This document shows, piece by piece, positions 17,751-26,114 of a stretch of 64,000 nt of DNA. The position numbers were made by a program, and so were the translations under genes. The notes below the pieces were generated by a model that worked only from the letters and a program-made list of their open reading frames with translations, did not search any database and was not told where the DNA came from. Within the stretch, counting starts at the first letter, position 1; each line of letters begins with the position of its first letter. This stretch comes from Methylocystis rosea SV97 (lineage in GTDB: Bacteria; Pseudomonadota; Alphaproteobacteria; Rhizobiales; Beijerinckiaceae), in NCBI RefSeq assembly GCF_000372845.1, contig NZ_KB889963.1:992001-1056000 (forward strand), in the 5' to 3' direction.

Positions 17751-17845
17751 GCCATTTTTGACAACGATGGTCGCGCACGTCTCAATACCGGCAGTTTGGT
17801 GCTTTGCTTTCGTTTCGCTGGGCGCAAAGCAGGGAGGATGACGCC

Positions 17846-18178
17846 GTGTGCACAGTGGAAAGCGCGCTTCAAGATGATTGCGTCAGCGTCGTTCAAAGGC
17901 AAGACGACGAAGGCGCCTATATGATTCGCATCGGAACGCTCGAGACCGTCGTCACCATTCGATTGCGGCGGACCTGGGGATCGCGGACAGCGTTTCGCCT
18001 GAGCCACGCGATTAAAACGCCGCGTCAGCCGAGCCCCTTTTGGAGCTGCGCGTCGGAGGCGGATACCCCAGGCGACGCATTGCGGAAAGCGATCAGCGGC
18101 TTCACGATGCATTATCGCAAGGCGGTGGGCGAAGGCTATGCGCCAGCCGAAGACTGGCTCGTGCCGGCCGGGAGCTAA
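17846..18178 (+). CDS. Conserved-looking 110-residue protein of unknown function
   Basis: A GTG at 17846 preceded by AGGGAGG starts a 110-residue frame; a TTG 42 bases upstream has no good ribosome site. The core MIRIGTLETVVTIRLRRTW followed by FRLSHAIKTPRQPSPFW, and the end YRKAVGEGYAPAEDWLVP, look like a small soluble alpha/beta protein. The SHAIKTP...YY..A...G..P...WLVP pattern resembles hypothetical proteins I recall in Hyphomicrobiales, but I cannot verify. It lies after the puf terminator, on the same strand, and before a dispersed repeat. No role in photosynthesis is suggested. Confidence 0.5.
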   Translation: MCTVESALQDDCVSVVQRQDDEGAYMIRIGTLETVVTIRLRRTWGSRTAFRLSHAIKTPRQPSPFWSCASEADTPGDALRKAISGFTMHYRKAVGEGYAPAEDWLVPAGS

Positions 18179-18187
18179 AAGCGCGCC

Positions 18188-18236
18188 GCCATTGCGAGGA
18201 GCGTAAGCGACGAAGCCATCCAGGGCAGAGCGGCTA
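18188..18236. repeat. Dispersed GC-rich repeat of alphaproteobacterial type
   Basis: The stretch starting CCATTGCGAGGAGCGTAAGC and continuing with CGACGAAGCCATCCAGGGCA matches the non-coding repeat that I recognise from many Hyphomicrobiales genomes (its translation RHCEERKRRSHPG is often seen as a spurious tail on genes). It lies between the 110-residue gene and the end of bchJ. Only one half is evident here; copy number needs the genome. Confidence 0.55.
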
Positions 18237-18273
18237 ATGGATTGGTTCGGTTCGCTCGCCAAGCGGGAGGCGC

Positions 18274-18888
18274 TTACCAGCGCGCCTCGAAGACGCAGGC
18301 CGCGGCGCCCGTCGCCGCGCATTCTGTTTCCGTGACTCTCAGTGAAGGCCCGAGCATTTCACCGAACACACGCTCAAAGGTCGCGGCGAAATAGGTGCAG
18401 GCCGGCGCCTCTGTGCAAAGCCCTTTGCAGATCGGCGAACGGGCGATGCGTAAGCGCAGATGCGGCGCGAATTTATAGGAGAATTCGCCGCTGCCTGAAA
18501 ACGTCCAGGCATGGCGCGCGATCGCCGCGACGAGAATGCGCGCCGCGAGCGGACGCGGCGTGATCTTCAGAACGCGTTGGGCCAATGCGGGAATGCGGTT
18601 GGCGAGAAGATAATCGCCGGTGCGCCGTCCCGCCTCGCGCGAGATCTCGGCGGCTTTCGTTTCGCCGAGACGGTCAATCGCCGCCCGATGCAGCCGCGCG
18701 ACGTCGTCTTCGGAAATCATTTGCGTCGGCGGCGCGCAGAGATAGCGCGCAAGTCCCGCGTCTTCAAAAATGTCGCGGCGCAGCGGCGCGCCGCATGCGT
18801 TGGACAGCGCCGCCGCCATTTGCGTGATGGCGTTCGGTCCGATCAGACCGAGGCGCGCCGTCTCGCCTTCAGCGCGCGCGATGCTCAT
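18274..18888 (-). CDS. bchJ: BchJ, V4R-domain protein linked to bacteriochlorophyll synthesis
   Basis: BchJ (204 residues) was first described as a 4-vinyl reductase and is now thought to help deliver or handle divinyl intermediates. The C-terminal half shows the V4R-type domain with conserved cysteine pattern [25 protein letters not shown] and [16 protein letters not shown] at the very end. The ATG at 18888 is chosen since the family begins near the segment [13 protein letters not shown]; the open frame upstream is the shadow of bchE. It overlaps the 3' end of bchE by 20 bases, so the two genes are one transcript. Confidence 0.85.
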   Translation of the reverse strand: MSIARAEGETARLGLIGPNAITQMAAALSNACGAPLRRDIFEDAGLARYLCAPPTQMISEDDVARLHRAAIDRLGETKAAEISREAGRRTGDYLLANRIPALAQRVLKITPRPLAARILVAAIARHAWTFSGSGEFSYKFAPHLRLRIARSPICKGLCTEAPACTYFAATFERVFGEMLGPSLRVTETECAATGAAACVFEARW

Positions 18889-20527
18889 GCGGCGTCGCCG
18901 ATTCGCGCATGATGGCCGGCTCGAACGGCGCGTCGTCCGCCTGCTCGACGAGCTGTTCCTTGCCGCCGCCGCAGGCCATGGCCTGCGCCGCCTCATGCAT
19001 CGTGCTGGCGGGGCGCTTATGCGTGACCTGCCACTCGACGTCCTCGTCGGCGGCGCGCCGGCGCGTCGCGTCGAAGTTGAACTTCACTTTGGAGCGCGAC
19101 TGCGGTCCCCAATAGTCGACTTTGCCGAGATCATAGAATTTGCGCTCAAAGCCGGCCTTGAGGAAGGCCTTGAGGCAGCCGAGGAGATAGCGTCGTCGCT
19201 GTCCGCTGCCCGCCCATGGATAGGAGAACAGCGCCTTCTTCATGTAGAAGCGACGATAATTGTTCATCACCCGATCGAGCAGTTCGCCGCGGTCCATCGC
19301 CTGCGGTTTGATGATCGGCGTGACGAAATTGTATTTTTCATAATCGAAGATTTCGACCTTGTCCCCAAGCTCCTTGAAGAGATCGGAGAACGGCCAGGGC
19401 GTATACATCGACCAGTTGGCGAGGTCCGGCTTCCAGTCCCGCGCCATCTGATAGGTTTCTTCCAGCGTTTCCGCCGTCTCGTTTTCGAGGCCGACGATGA
19501 ATTGCGCCTCGACGACGATGCCGGCGCTGCGCAGCAGCTCGATCGCCTTCTTATTCTGCGCGACGGTCGTTTCCTTGTTGAAGAGATCGAGCTTTAGTTG
19601 CGCCGCCGCCTCGGTGCCAAGCGAAACATGGATCAATCCCGCTTTGCGGTAGAAGGGCAGGAGCGCTTCATCGCGCAAAATGTCGGTGACGCGGGTGTTG
19701 ATACCCCAGAGAATATTGAGCTTGCGGTCGATCAGCTCCTGACAGAAGGCGACGAATTTCTTCTTGTTGATCGTCGGCTCCTCGTCGGCGAGGATGAAGA
19801 AGCCGACGCCGTGATCGCGCATCAGCGTCTCGATCTCATCGACGACTTTCTTCGGGTCGCGAATGCGGTAATCCCGCCAGAACTTCCACTGGCTGCAGAA
19901 GCTGCAGGTAAAGGGACAGCCACGCGCCATATTGGGAATGGCGACCTTCACGCCGAGCGGGATGTAACTGTATTTGTCCCAATTCAGCAGGCTCCAGTCG
20001 GCGACGATGGAATCGATGTCCTTCACCGTCGGCGCCGCGGCGGTCGCGACCGCCTTGCCGTCCTGTGCATATGCGATGCCCTTGATGGCGTCGCGTTGTG
20101 CAGGCCAGCCGCCTTCGTCGATCGTGCGCACAAGATCGACGATGATTTCCTCGCCTTCGCCGCGCACGATCGCGTCGATCCACGGCGCCTCGGCGAGCAC
20201 CTGACCGTACATGAAGGTCGCATGGACGCCGCCGAGCACGGCGATGGCTCCGGGCGAGGCCTCCTTGGCGATCTGCAGCACGCGCTCCGCCTTGTAGATC
20301 GACGGCGTGATCGAGGTGACGCCGACGATATCGGGCGCATAGTCAGAGATCTCTCTGCGCAAATCCTCTTCGCCGATGTCGAAGGTCATCGCATCGATGA
20401 ATTTGATGTCGGCGTAGCCGGCCTTCTTGAGTGCGCCGGAAAGATAGGCCACCCAAGCCGGCGGCCAATTGCCGGCGATCTCGGCGCCGCCGGAATGATA
20501 ATTCGGATGAATGAAAAGGATGCGCAT
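18869..20527 (-). CDS. bchE: Oxygen-independent Mg-protoporphyrin IX monomethyl ester cyclase BchE
   Basis: BchE (552 residues) forms ring E without oxygen, using a 4Fe-4S radical-SAM centre and cobalamin. An N-terminal B12-binding-like domain ([20 protein letters not shown] onward) is followed by the cluster motif [11 protein letters not shown], with Cys204, Cys208 and Cys211. The middle portion [16 protein letters not shown]-like region and the [19 protein letters not shown] stretch are normal for BchE. An aerobic counterpart, acsF, is present at 50142, so the cell can make ring E with or without oxygen. The promoter region carries an FNR/FixK-like TTG-N8-CAA. bchJ overlaps the 3' end. Confidence 0.95.
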   Translation of the reverse strand: MRILFIHPNYHSGGAEIAGNWPPAWVAYLSGALKKAGYADIKFIDAMTFDIGEEDLRREISDYAPDIVGVTSITPSIYKAERVLQIAKEASPGAIAVLGGVHATFMYGQVLAEAPWIDAIVRGEGEEIIVDLVRTIDEGGWPAQRDAIKGIAYAQDGKAVATAAAPTVKDIDSIVADWSLLNWDKYSYIPLGVKVAIPNMARGCPFTCSFCSQWKFWRDYRIRDPKKVVDEIETLMRDHGVGFFILADEEPTINKKKFVAFCQELIDRKLNILWGINTRVTDILRDEALLPFYRKAGLIHVSLGTEAAAQLKLDLFNKETTVAQNKKAIELLRSAGIVVEAQFIVGLENETAETLEETYQMARDWKPDLANWSMYTPWPFSDLFKELGDKVEIFDYEKYNFVTPIIKPQAMDRGELLDRVMNNYRRFYMKKALFSYPWAGSGQRRRYLLGCLKAFLKAGFERKFYDLGKVDYWGPQSRSKVKFNFDATRRRAADEDVEWQVTHKRPASTMHEAAQAMACGGGKEQLVEQADDAPFEPAIMRESATPHEHRAR

Positions 20528-20571
20528 GCTTTCCCTTTCCGACGTTCAATTGCACTGATCGTAAATCATAC

Positions 20572-20585
20572 TTGACGTTTTGCAA
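20572..20585. promoter_or_regulatory. Possible FNR/FixK-type box upstream of bchE
   Basis: TTGACGTTTTGCAA has the TTG-N8-CAA form of FnrL/FixK boxes and lies about 45 bases before the bchE start. Six fixed bases occur by chance about once per 4 kb, so this is weak. Nearby TGTCAATC and CGTCAAG half-sites hint at PpsR, but no full TGT-N12-ACA is found here. Confidence 0.35.
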
Positions 20586-20630
20586 CGGGGATTGACATTT
20601 CAGGGCGCCATGAACGCGCGACGGATCGCC

Positions 20631-21563
20631 TCACGGCGTGACGGTGGCCGGTTCTTCGCAGTGACGGCGCTGCGCGGCGTCCCAGAGGTCAAAAATCAAT
20701 CTCGCGTGCAGGTCGGGGGCTTCCTCATGCGCCAAATGGCCGAGGTCCCTAATCTCCTGGACGCGCGAAGTGGGCAGGCGCGCGGCGATGTTGCGCGCGC
20801 TCTGCGGCCGCACGGTGCGGTCATTGGCGGCGACGATGAGCGCAAGCGGCGTGGCGAGGCGCGGCAGGTCGCGATTGAGCGCATGCAGATCCCAATGCGC
20901 CATCATGGCGAGCGCGCCTTCGACATGCGCCGGATTGCGCATCAGTCTGGCGTAAAGATCGACGCCGCGCGCGTCGAGCGTCGAGCCGGTGCCGGCGAGA
21001 AGTCGCGCCACCGCGGCGCGGTCCGCCGACCAGGCGAAATAGCGCGGCGCGAAAGGGTTGAGGAACAGGGCCTTGGCGATCGACGGCAGCACGTGGCTGG
21101 CGACGCCGCCGAATGGCGCGAACGCGCCGTTGAGCGCGACGATGAGTTGCGGCGCGATCGCCTTGTCGAGTTCGAGGCGCGCCGACACGGCGGCGCCGGC
21201 GGAGTGGCCGACGACGATCTCCGGCGCGGCCCCGAGCGCGCGCAGCAAGGCGGCGAGCGCTTTCGCCATGCCAGGCAGCGATTGCGTATGCGCGCCCGGC
21301 GACGTCGAGAAGCCGTGGCCGGGAAGGTCGGGGGCGATGACGCGAAAACGTGACGCAAGCAACGGCGCGAGGTCGCGATAGGAGTGCGCCGATGCGCCTG
21401 CCCCATGCAAGAGAAGCAGCGGCGGTCCCTCGCCCATGAGCTGCACGTGCCAGCAGACGCCGCCGGCTTCGAGCATGCGGCTGGCGTGCCGGTTCGGCCA
21501 GTCTGCGCCGTCCCTCTCAAGATCAAGGCGGACGACGGGCGCGAAGAGAAACGGGAGGATCAC
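20631..21563 (-). CDS. bchO: BchO, alpha/beta hydrolase of the Mg-chelatase operon
   Basis: BchO (310 residues) is an alpha/beta-hydrolase-fold protein found beside bchD in PGCs; its reaction is not settled. The oxyanion region LLLLHGAGASAHSYRDLAPL, the nucleophile elbow VVGHSAGAAV and the late His in DLGHLAHEEAP are visible. The start is a GTG at 21563 overlapping the bchD stop (GTGA); the conserved family start DGADWPNRHASR begins at about residue 18. The C-terminal tail RRHCEEPATVTP looks like a translated piece of the dispersed repeat, so the natural end may have been extended. It is the last gene of bchI-D-O. Confidence 0.9.
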   Translation of the reverse strand: MILPFLFAPVVRLDLERDGADWPNRHASRMLEAGGVCWHVQLMGEGPPLLLLHGAGASAHSYRDLAPLLASRFRVIAPDLPGHGFSTSPGAHTQSLPGMAKALAALLRALGAAPEIVVGHSAGAAVSARLELDKAIAPQLIVALNGAFAPFGGVASHVLPSIAKALFLNPFAPRYFAWSADRAAVARLLAGTGSTLDARGVDLYARLMRNPAHVEGALAMMAHWDLHALNRDLPRLATPLALIVAANDRTVRPQSARNIAARLPTSRVQEIRDLGHLAHEEAPDLHARLIFDLWDAAQRRHCEEPATVTP

Positions 21564-23341
21564 GGCGCCGGCGCGGCTGCGCGCACCGCCTGCGAGAGAG
21601 TCGCCGCGTCGGCGAATGGCATTTTGAGATAGCGGCCGTTCATCGCCTCGGCGATTTTGCGCGTCGGGGCGTCTGCGCCCGCCGCGGCTGCAGGCGAAGA
21701 GTCGATGGCGAGCGCCGCGAGACCCGGCGCGCGCAAACGCCGCGCCGCATCGAGCGCGTCGTCTAGCGCTTTGGCGCGATCGGGCGCGCCCTTGCGGTCG
21801 ATATTGCCGCGCCCGTCGGTCAGCAAAATCAGAAGCGGCGTCTGGCCCTTGCGTTTGACGCTTTCCGCCAGCGCGCCGGCGGCGTCGAGCCCGTGCGCCA
21901 GCGGCGTGCCGCCGCCGCCCGGCAGCGCCGCGAGCAGCCGCTTGGCGCGCGCCAGCGATCGGGTCGGCGGCAGCAGGATTTCCGCGCTCTTGCCGCGGAA
22001 GGCGACGAGGGCGACGCTATCGCGCCGCACATAGCAATCGGCGAGCAGCAGTTCGATCGCGCCCTTCACCTCGCCGAGACGCTGCATGGCTGAGGAGCCC
22101 GAGGCGTCCACGACAAAGATGGCGGTGGTTTCGCGACGCTCGCGGAAACGCGTGACGCGAAAATCGTCGGCGCGCACGCGCACGGCGAGCCCCGCGTTGT
22201 CAGCCGCATGCGCGCGTCGCAGCGGCTGCCAGGGCGCGGCGGCCCGCAAGGTTTCGATGATGCAAAGGCGCCCCTCGCGCAGCGCGCCGCGCCTGGCGCC
22301 CATCGGGCGGCCGCGCCGGGCGGAGACGAGAGCGGCGCCAGACTTTCCGCCGCGCACGGAGGGCGCGCGCGTTCGTGCGTCGGTTGCGAGCCGCGCCAAA
22401 ACATCGGCCGGAATGGCGGCGCGCGCGGCGGCGACGATGAGATCGTCTGGCGCCGGCGCTTCGCGCGGTTGCGCATTGTCATTCTTGGGGTCGGCGTCAT
22501 TTTTCGCTGAGCCGGGCTCGTCACCCGCCTCTTCGGGAGGGACGTCGCTCTCTTCGATCGGCGGCGCGCATGTCGCGCGCGGCGCCAGCGCCAGGCAGGC
22601 GGCGACCGCGAGGTCTTCGTCGTCGACGACATCCGCGCAGCGGAGGGCGCAAGACGCGCGGGCGACGCGCAGCGCCAGCAGCGGCGCGCGCAAGGAGTCG
22701 ATGCCGAGCCGCGCGGCGGCGGCGACGAGCGCTTCGATCGCCTTTGCGGGCGCGACGACCAACGGGAGGCGCGCGCGCGCCGCCGCCACCTGCGCGGCGC
22801 TTGCGTGACGCTCTTTGACGGCGCGATGGCTCACCTCCGCGAGGTCGAGATGGAACGCGAGGCGGTCGAGCAGCGCCGCCGGCGGCCGCTCGTCATCGTC
22901 ATGCCCTTCATCCAGGGCGACGACCCCAATGCGCGCGTGCTGGCGGGCCGAAACACCGTCGCGCGCGAATTCGATCTCGCCTGAGTCGAGCGCCGCCGCG
23001 ATACGCGCCGCCGTCGCGCCGCCAAGGCGCTCCGCCATCGTCAGCACGAGGACTCCGCCGTCGGCTTGCGCGAGCAGGCCCGTTTCGGCGACGGGCCGTC
23101 CCGCGCGCAACGTGGCGGCGAGATCCAGTCCGCCCAGCAAGCGATCGTCGGAGATGGAGAGCGGGGCGCGGCGCATCGGCGCGCCGCTCGGGAGGTAGTC
23201 GCGCAGCAGCGCGACCCAGGCGTCGCGCGCGGGCCCCGGCGGGGCTCTCAGCGAGACTCCCGAACCCAAAGGGTCAACCGCAAACAGCGCGGCGGCGTGG
23301 CTCGCGCGCGCCCAGGCGGCGGCCTCGCCGTCGCCGCTCAT
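21560..23341 (-). CDS. bchD: Magnesium chelatase subunit BchD
   Basis: BchD (593 residues) forms with BchI the AAA+ motor that drives Mg insertion by BchH. The N-terminal half is a degenerate AAA+ domain, the middle is a linker very rich in acid and proline (EEAGDEPGSAKNDADPKND region), and the C-terminal half is a von Willebrand A domain with a MIDAS motif DASGSS. A conserved RxRx segment around RGGKSGAALVSARRGRP precedes the VWA domain. Its ATG overlaps the bchI stop by 4 bases (ATGA) and its stop overlaps the bchO start, indicating strict translational coupling. Confidence 0.94.
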   Translation of the reverse strand: MSGDGEAAAWARASHAAALFAVDPLGSGVSLRAPPGPARDAWVALLRDYLPSGAPMRRAPLSISDDRLLGGLDLAATLRAGRPVAETGLLAQADGGVLVLTMAERLGGATAARIAAALDSGEIEFARDGVSARQHARIGVVALDEGHDDDERPPAALLDRLAFHLDLAEVSHRAVKERHASAAQVAAARARLPLVVAPAKAIEALVAAAARLGIDSLRAPLLALRVARASCALRCADVVDDEDLAVAACLALAPRATCAPPIEESDVPPEEAGDEPGSAKNDADPKNDNAQPREAPAPDDLIVAAARAAIPADVLARLATDARTRAPSVRGGKSGAALVSARRGRPMGARRGALREGRLCIIETLRAAAPWQPLRRAHAADNAGLAVRVRADDFRVTRFRERRETTAIFVVDASGSSAMQRLGEVKGAIELLLADCYVRRDSVALVAFRGKSAEILLPPTRSLARAKRLLAALPGGGGTPLAHGLDAAGALAESVKRKGQTPLLILLTDGRGNIDRKGAPDRAKALDDALDAARRLRAPGLAALAIDSSPAAAAGADAPTRKIAEAMNGRYLKMPFADAATLSQAVRAAAPAP

Positions 23342-24471
23342 GCGCCGAAAATCTCCTCGATGGCGCGCGCGACGCGCGTCCCCGAGCCGATATCGTCGAG
23401 CGGATTGCGCCGCAGCCGGTGGCCGAGCGCGAAGGGCGCGACGCGCCGCAGCTGCGCGTCGCCGACGCGCTCCACGCCCTCAAAACTCGCGAGCGCGCGG
23501 GCGGCGCGCAACAGCGTCAGTTCCCCGCGCAGGCCATCGGCGCCGAGCGCGACGCATAGCATTGCGGCCTTCTCCAGCGCTTTGTCCGGCGCCGCGACGG
23601 CGCCGAGGCGTTCGCGCCCCGTCGCAATCCTGCGTCGCAGCTTGTGCTCTTCGACCGACCAGGCCTTGGCGAAGCGCGCCGGATCGCGCTCGAATGCGTC
23701 GCGCCGGCGCACGACTTCTATCCGAGTCGGGATGTCGGTCGGCGTCTTCACGTCGACGGCGAGGCCGAAGCGGTCGAGGAGCTGTGGACGCAGCTCGCCC
23801 TCTTCGGGGTTGCCGCTGCCGATCAGCACGAAGCGCGCCGGATGGCGCACGCTCAATCCCTCGCGTTCGACGACATTTTCGCCGGACGCGGCGACGTCGA
23901 GCAAGAGGTCGACGAGATGATCCTCGAGAAGATTGGCTTCGTCGATGTAGAGAAAGCCACGGTTCGCCTTGGCGAGCAGGCCGGGCTCGAACGACTTCTG
24001 GCCTTGCGTCAGCGCCCGTTCGAGATCGAGCGCGCCGACGACGCGATCCTCCGTGGCGCCGAGAGGCAGATCGACGACCGGCGCGGCGCGCAGCGTCGTT
24101 TTGAGCCCGCCCTGCGCGGCGCGTTTTTTACAGCCGTCGCAAAGCGCGGCGGTCGCTGCGGGATCGCAATTATAGGCGCAGCCGACGACCGAACGCATGG
24201 GCGGCAGCAGGCGGGCCAGCGCGCGCACCGCCGTCGATTTTCCCGTCCCGCGATCGCCGAAGACGAGCACGCCGCCGACGGAAGGATCAATCGCGGCGAT
24301 CACGAAGGCGAGCTTCATGTCGTCCTGGCCGACGATCGCGGTGAAGGGAAATGGCGCGAGCGAGTCGGGCGGCGAGAAATTCTGCGCCGCGAGCGCGCCT
24401 TCAGCTTGCATGCGGCGCGCCTCGATCGCGCGCGTCGTTGTTCGTGAAAGCTTGACCGGAAGCGGCGACAT
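23338..24471 (-). CDS. bchI: Magnesium chelatase ATPase subunit BchI
   Basis: BchI (377 residues) is the active AAA+ ATPase subunit of Mg chelatase. Walker A is GDRGTGKST, the Walker B region is [17 protein letters not shown], and the sensor region [23 protein letters not shown] is intact. The first about 40 residues before [14 protein letters not shown] are a longer N-terminal extension than in most BchI, so the real start could be one of the internal ATGs, but the ATG at 24471 is the first in frame and is 45 bases from the operator. The gene heads bchI-D-O under the PpsR site at 24516. Confidence 0.94.
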   Translation of the reverse strand: MSPLPVKLSRTTTRAIEARRMQAEGALAAQNFSPPDSLAPFPFTAIVGQDDMKLAFVIAAIDPSVGGVLVFGDRGTGKSTAVRALARLLPPMRSVVGCAYNCDPAATAALCDGCKKRAAQGGLKTTLRAAPVVDLPLGATEDRVVGALDLERALTQGQKSFEPGLLAKANRGFLYIDEANLLEDHLVDLLLDVAASGENVVEREGLSVRHPARFVLIGSGNPEEGELRPQLLDRFGLAVDVKTPTDIPTRIEVVRRRDAFERDPARFAKAWSVEEHKLRRRIATGRERLGAVAAPDKALEKAAMLCVALGADGLRGELTLLRAARALASFEGVERVGDAQLRRVAPFALGHRLRRNPLDDIGSGTRVARAIEEIFGA

Positions 24472-24515
24472 GCACGGTCCTCTCGGCTTGGCGCGAAGTA
24501 AACTTACACGCCATG

Positions 24516-24533
24516 TGTCATTTTAAATTGACA
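24516..24533. promoter_or_regulatory. PpsR/CrtJ operator upstream of bchI
   Basis: TGTCATTTTAAATTGACA is an exact TGT-N12-ACA site 45 bases before the bchI start (minus strand). A second ACA half at 24506-24508 is 7 bases away, hinting at a degenerate neighbouring site, but no TGT partner is present. Confidence 0.88.
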
Positions 24534-24571
24534 CCTTTAGCCGCTCCGCGCAAGCTCGCGTGACAGATTTA

Positions 24572-24594
24572 GTCAATAATCGGCCGAAATTGAC
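24572..24594. promoter_or_regulatory. Inverted repeat in the bchI-ppsR1 intergenic region
   Basis: GTCAAT..TCGG at 24572-24583 faces CCGA..ATTGAC at 24584-24594, with an 8-base perfect palindrome TCGGCCGA in the centre. The outer arms GTCAAT/ATTGAC are the same as those of the crtE PpsR operator, but are 11 bases apart instead of 4. It could be a variant operator for PpsR1 autoregulation or a site for another dimeric regulator. Confidence 0.5.
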
Positions 24595-24667
24595 GGCTGT
24601 GGCGTAGCAATTTCCTCCAACAGGGTCCATTCACTGATGTGGGCTGAATGAAACCGGGGGTCTGTTC

Positions 24668-24763
24668 ATGTCTGCTGGCGTCAACGCCGGACGCCTTGAG
24701 GGGCTGTGGGACGCCTTAGCCGGGTCCACCGTCCGCCCGTTGGGGATCGGCTATGCCCGATAG
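24668..24763 (+). other. Possible 31-codon upstream ORF overlapping the ppsR1 start
   Basis: ATG at 24668, 8 bases after GGGGG, opens a 31-codon frame that ends at TAG 24761-24763, ten bases past the ppsR1 ATG. Its peptide (MSAGVNAGRLEGLWDALAGS...) matches nothing I know. Coupled reinitiation of ppsR1 is possible; it may also be chance. Confidence 0.3.
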
Positions 24764-26072
24764 GTCCGACACGCGCCCCGAACTGACGCTGACGCTCGAC
24801 AAAGACGGCGTCATCCAGAATGTCGTGCGAGCGAAATCACTGGCGAAGGAGCCGCTCGACGCGTGGCTCGGCCGGCGCTGGGGCGAGATGATGGAGCCGG
24901 CGATCGACGACGGCGCGCTGCAGAAGATCGAAGATGTGCGCTTGCGTGGCGACTCCTCTTGTTTTCAGGTGCGTCAGCGGTTTCCAAGCGGCCGCGAACT
25001 GGCGATGGAATATACGACCTTCAGTCTTGGCAAGAAGGCGGGTTTTGTCGCGATCGGTCGTAGTCTCGAGGCGATCAGCGAACTGCAGTCGCGTCTTCAG
25101 CTCGCCCAGGAAGCGCGCGAGCGAGACTACTGGAAAATGCGCGAAATCGAGACGCGCTACCGCACGCTGTTTGATGCGACGAGCGAGGCCGTGGCTCTGG
25201 TCGGCGTCTCCGATCTGCGCGTCGTCGAGGCCAATCTCTGCGCAACCAAGAATCTTGATCTCGCCCCCGGCGCGCCCTTCCTGGCGCGGCTCGACGAGCG
25301 CGACCGGCGCGTCCTCGACGAAATGCTGGCGAAGACCCGCGAAGAAGGCCGCGCGCCGGGCGTCGTGCTGCGCGCGACGCCATTCGGCCAACTATGGAGC
25401 TTGCGCGCGTCCTTGATGAATGCGGAGTCGGGCGCGCTTTATCTTTGCCAGCTCGCGCCGATGCGTGATCAGGGCCCCGCAGCCGATAAGGCCGATGGCT
25501 TTTCGATGAGAACCTTCGTCGATCGGATGCCCGACGCCTTTGTCGTCGTCGACCGCGACGGCGTCGTACAGGCCGCAAATGACGCTTTCCTTGATCTCGT
25601 GCAGATCGGTTCGGAAGCGGCGGCGATCGGCCGTAAATTGACGCGATGGCTCTCAAACCCAGGCGCCGACGCCAATCTGGTGATTGCGCTCGTTCAAAAA
25701 CACGGCGATGTGCGGCGCTTTCAGACCGCGATTGACGGAGAGCTTGGCCAATCGACCGGCGTCGAGATTTCCGCTATCGGCGACGACGCCTCGCAGCCGA
25801 GCTACTTCGGGCTGCTCATCCGCGATTCGGGTCATCGCCGTGCGACCGCAGAGGCGCCGCCACGAGCGGTCGATAATGCATCGGTTGCGGTCGACGATTT
25901 TGACAATCGAACGCTGGAGCAGATCGTCAAGATGACCACGGAAACGATCGAGCGCAAAGCCATTGCGCGTGCGCTTGAACGGTTCCGTGGCAATCGCACG
26001 GTCGCCGCCCGCCATCTGGGTTTGAGTCGGCAGAGCCTGCATGCGAAACTAAAAAAATACAAACGAGAATAG
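24753..26072 (+). CDS. ppsR1: PpsR/CrtJ-family repressor, paralogue 1 (next to bacteriophytochrome)
   Basis: The 439-residue protein has the PpsR/CrtJ layout: an N-terminal domain, a coiled coil around 105-130 (SRLQLAQEARERDYWKMREI), PAS (about 135-225), PAS (about 255-355) and a Fis-type helix-turn-helix at the end (GNRTVAARHLGLSRQSLHAKL). PpsR binds TGT-N12-ACA and represses bch, crt and puc genes. The family cysteine within the helix-turn-helix is missing: the usual IExLCIxAAL is IERKAIARAL (Ala403). It lies 42 bases before bphP on the same strand, as the PpsR partner of bacteriophytochromes does in Bradyrhizobium and Rhodopseudomonas. A light-responsive, redox-insensitive role is inferred. 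Confidence 0.88.
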   Translation: MPDRSDTRPELTLTLDKDGVIQNVVRAKSLAKEPLDAWLGRRWGEMMEPAIDDGALQKIEDVRLRGDSSCFQVRQRFPSGRELAMEYTTFSLGKKAGFVAIGRSLEAISELQSRLQLAQEARERDYWKMREIETRYRTLFDATSEAVALVGVSDLRVVEANLCATKNLDLAPGAPFLARLDERDRRVLDEMLAKTREEGRAPGVVLRATPFGQLWSLRASLMNAESGALYLCQLAPMRDQGPAADKADGFSMRTFVDRMPDAFVVVDRDGVVQAANDAFLDLVQIGSEAAAIGRKLTRWLSNPGADANLVIALVQKHGDVRRFQTAIDGELGQSTGVEISAIGDDASQPSYFGLLIRDSGHRRATAEAPPRAVDNASVAVDDFDNRTLEQIVKMTTETIERKAIARALERFRGNRTVAARHLGLSRQSLHAKLKKYKRE

Positions 26073-26114
26073 GTTACAAAAGCCATTCCATTCGCAGGCA
26101 GGGGAAGCTAAGCC

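Noticed and set aside
18188-18240. CRISPR-like repeat
   Set aside because: Only one copy is seen and no regular spacers; it fits a dispersed extragenic repeat.
20528-20630. A PpsR operator before bchE
   Set aside because: Half-sites only; the best fits have two or more mismatches to TGT-N12-ACA.
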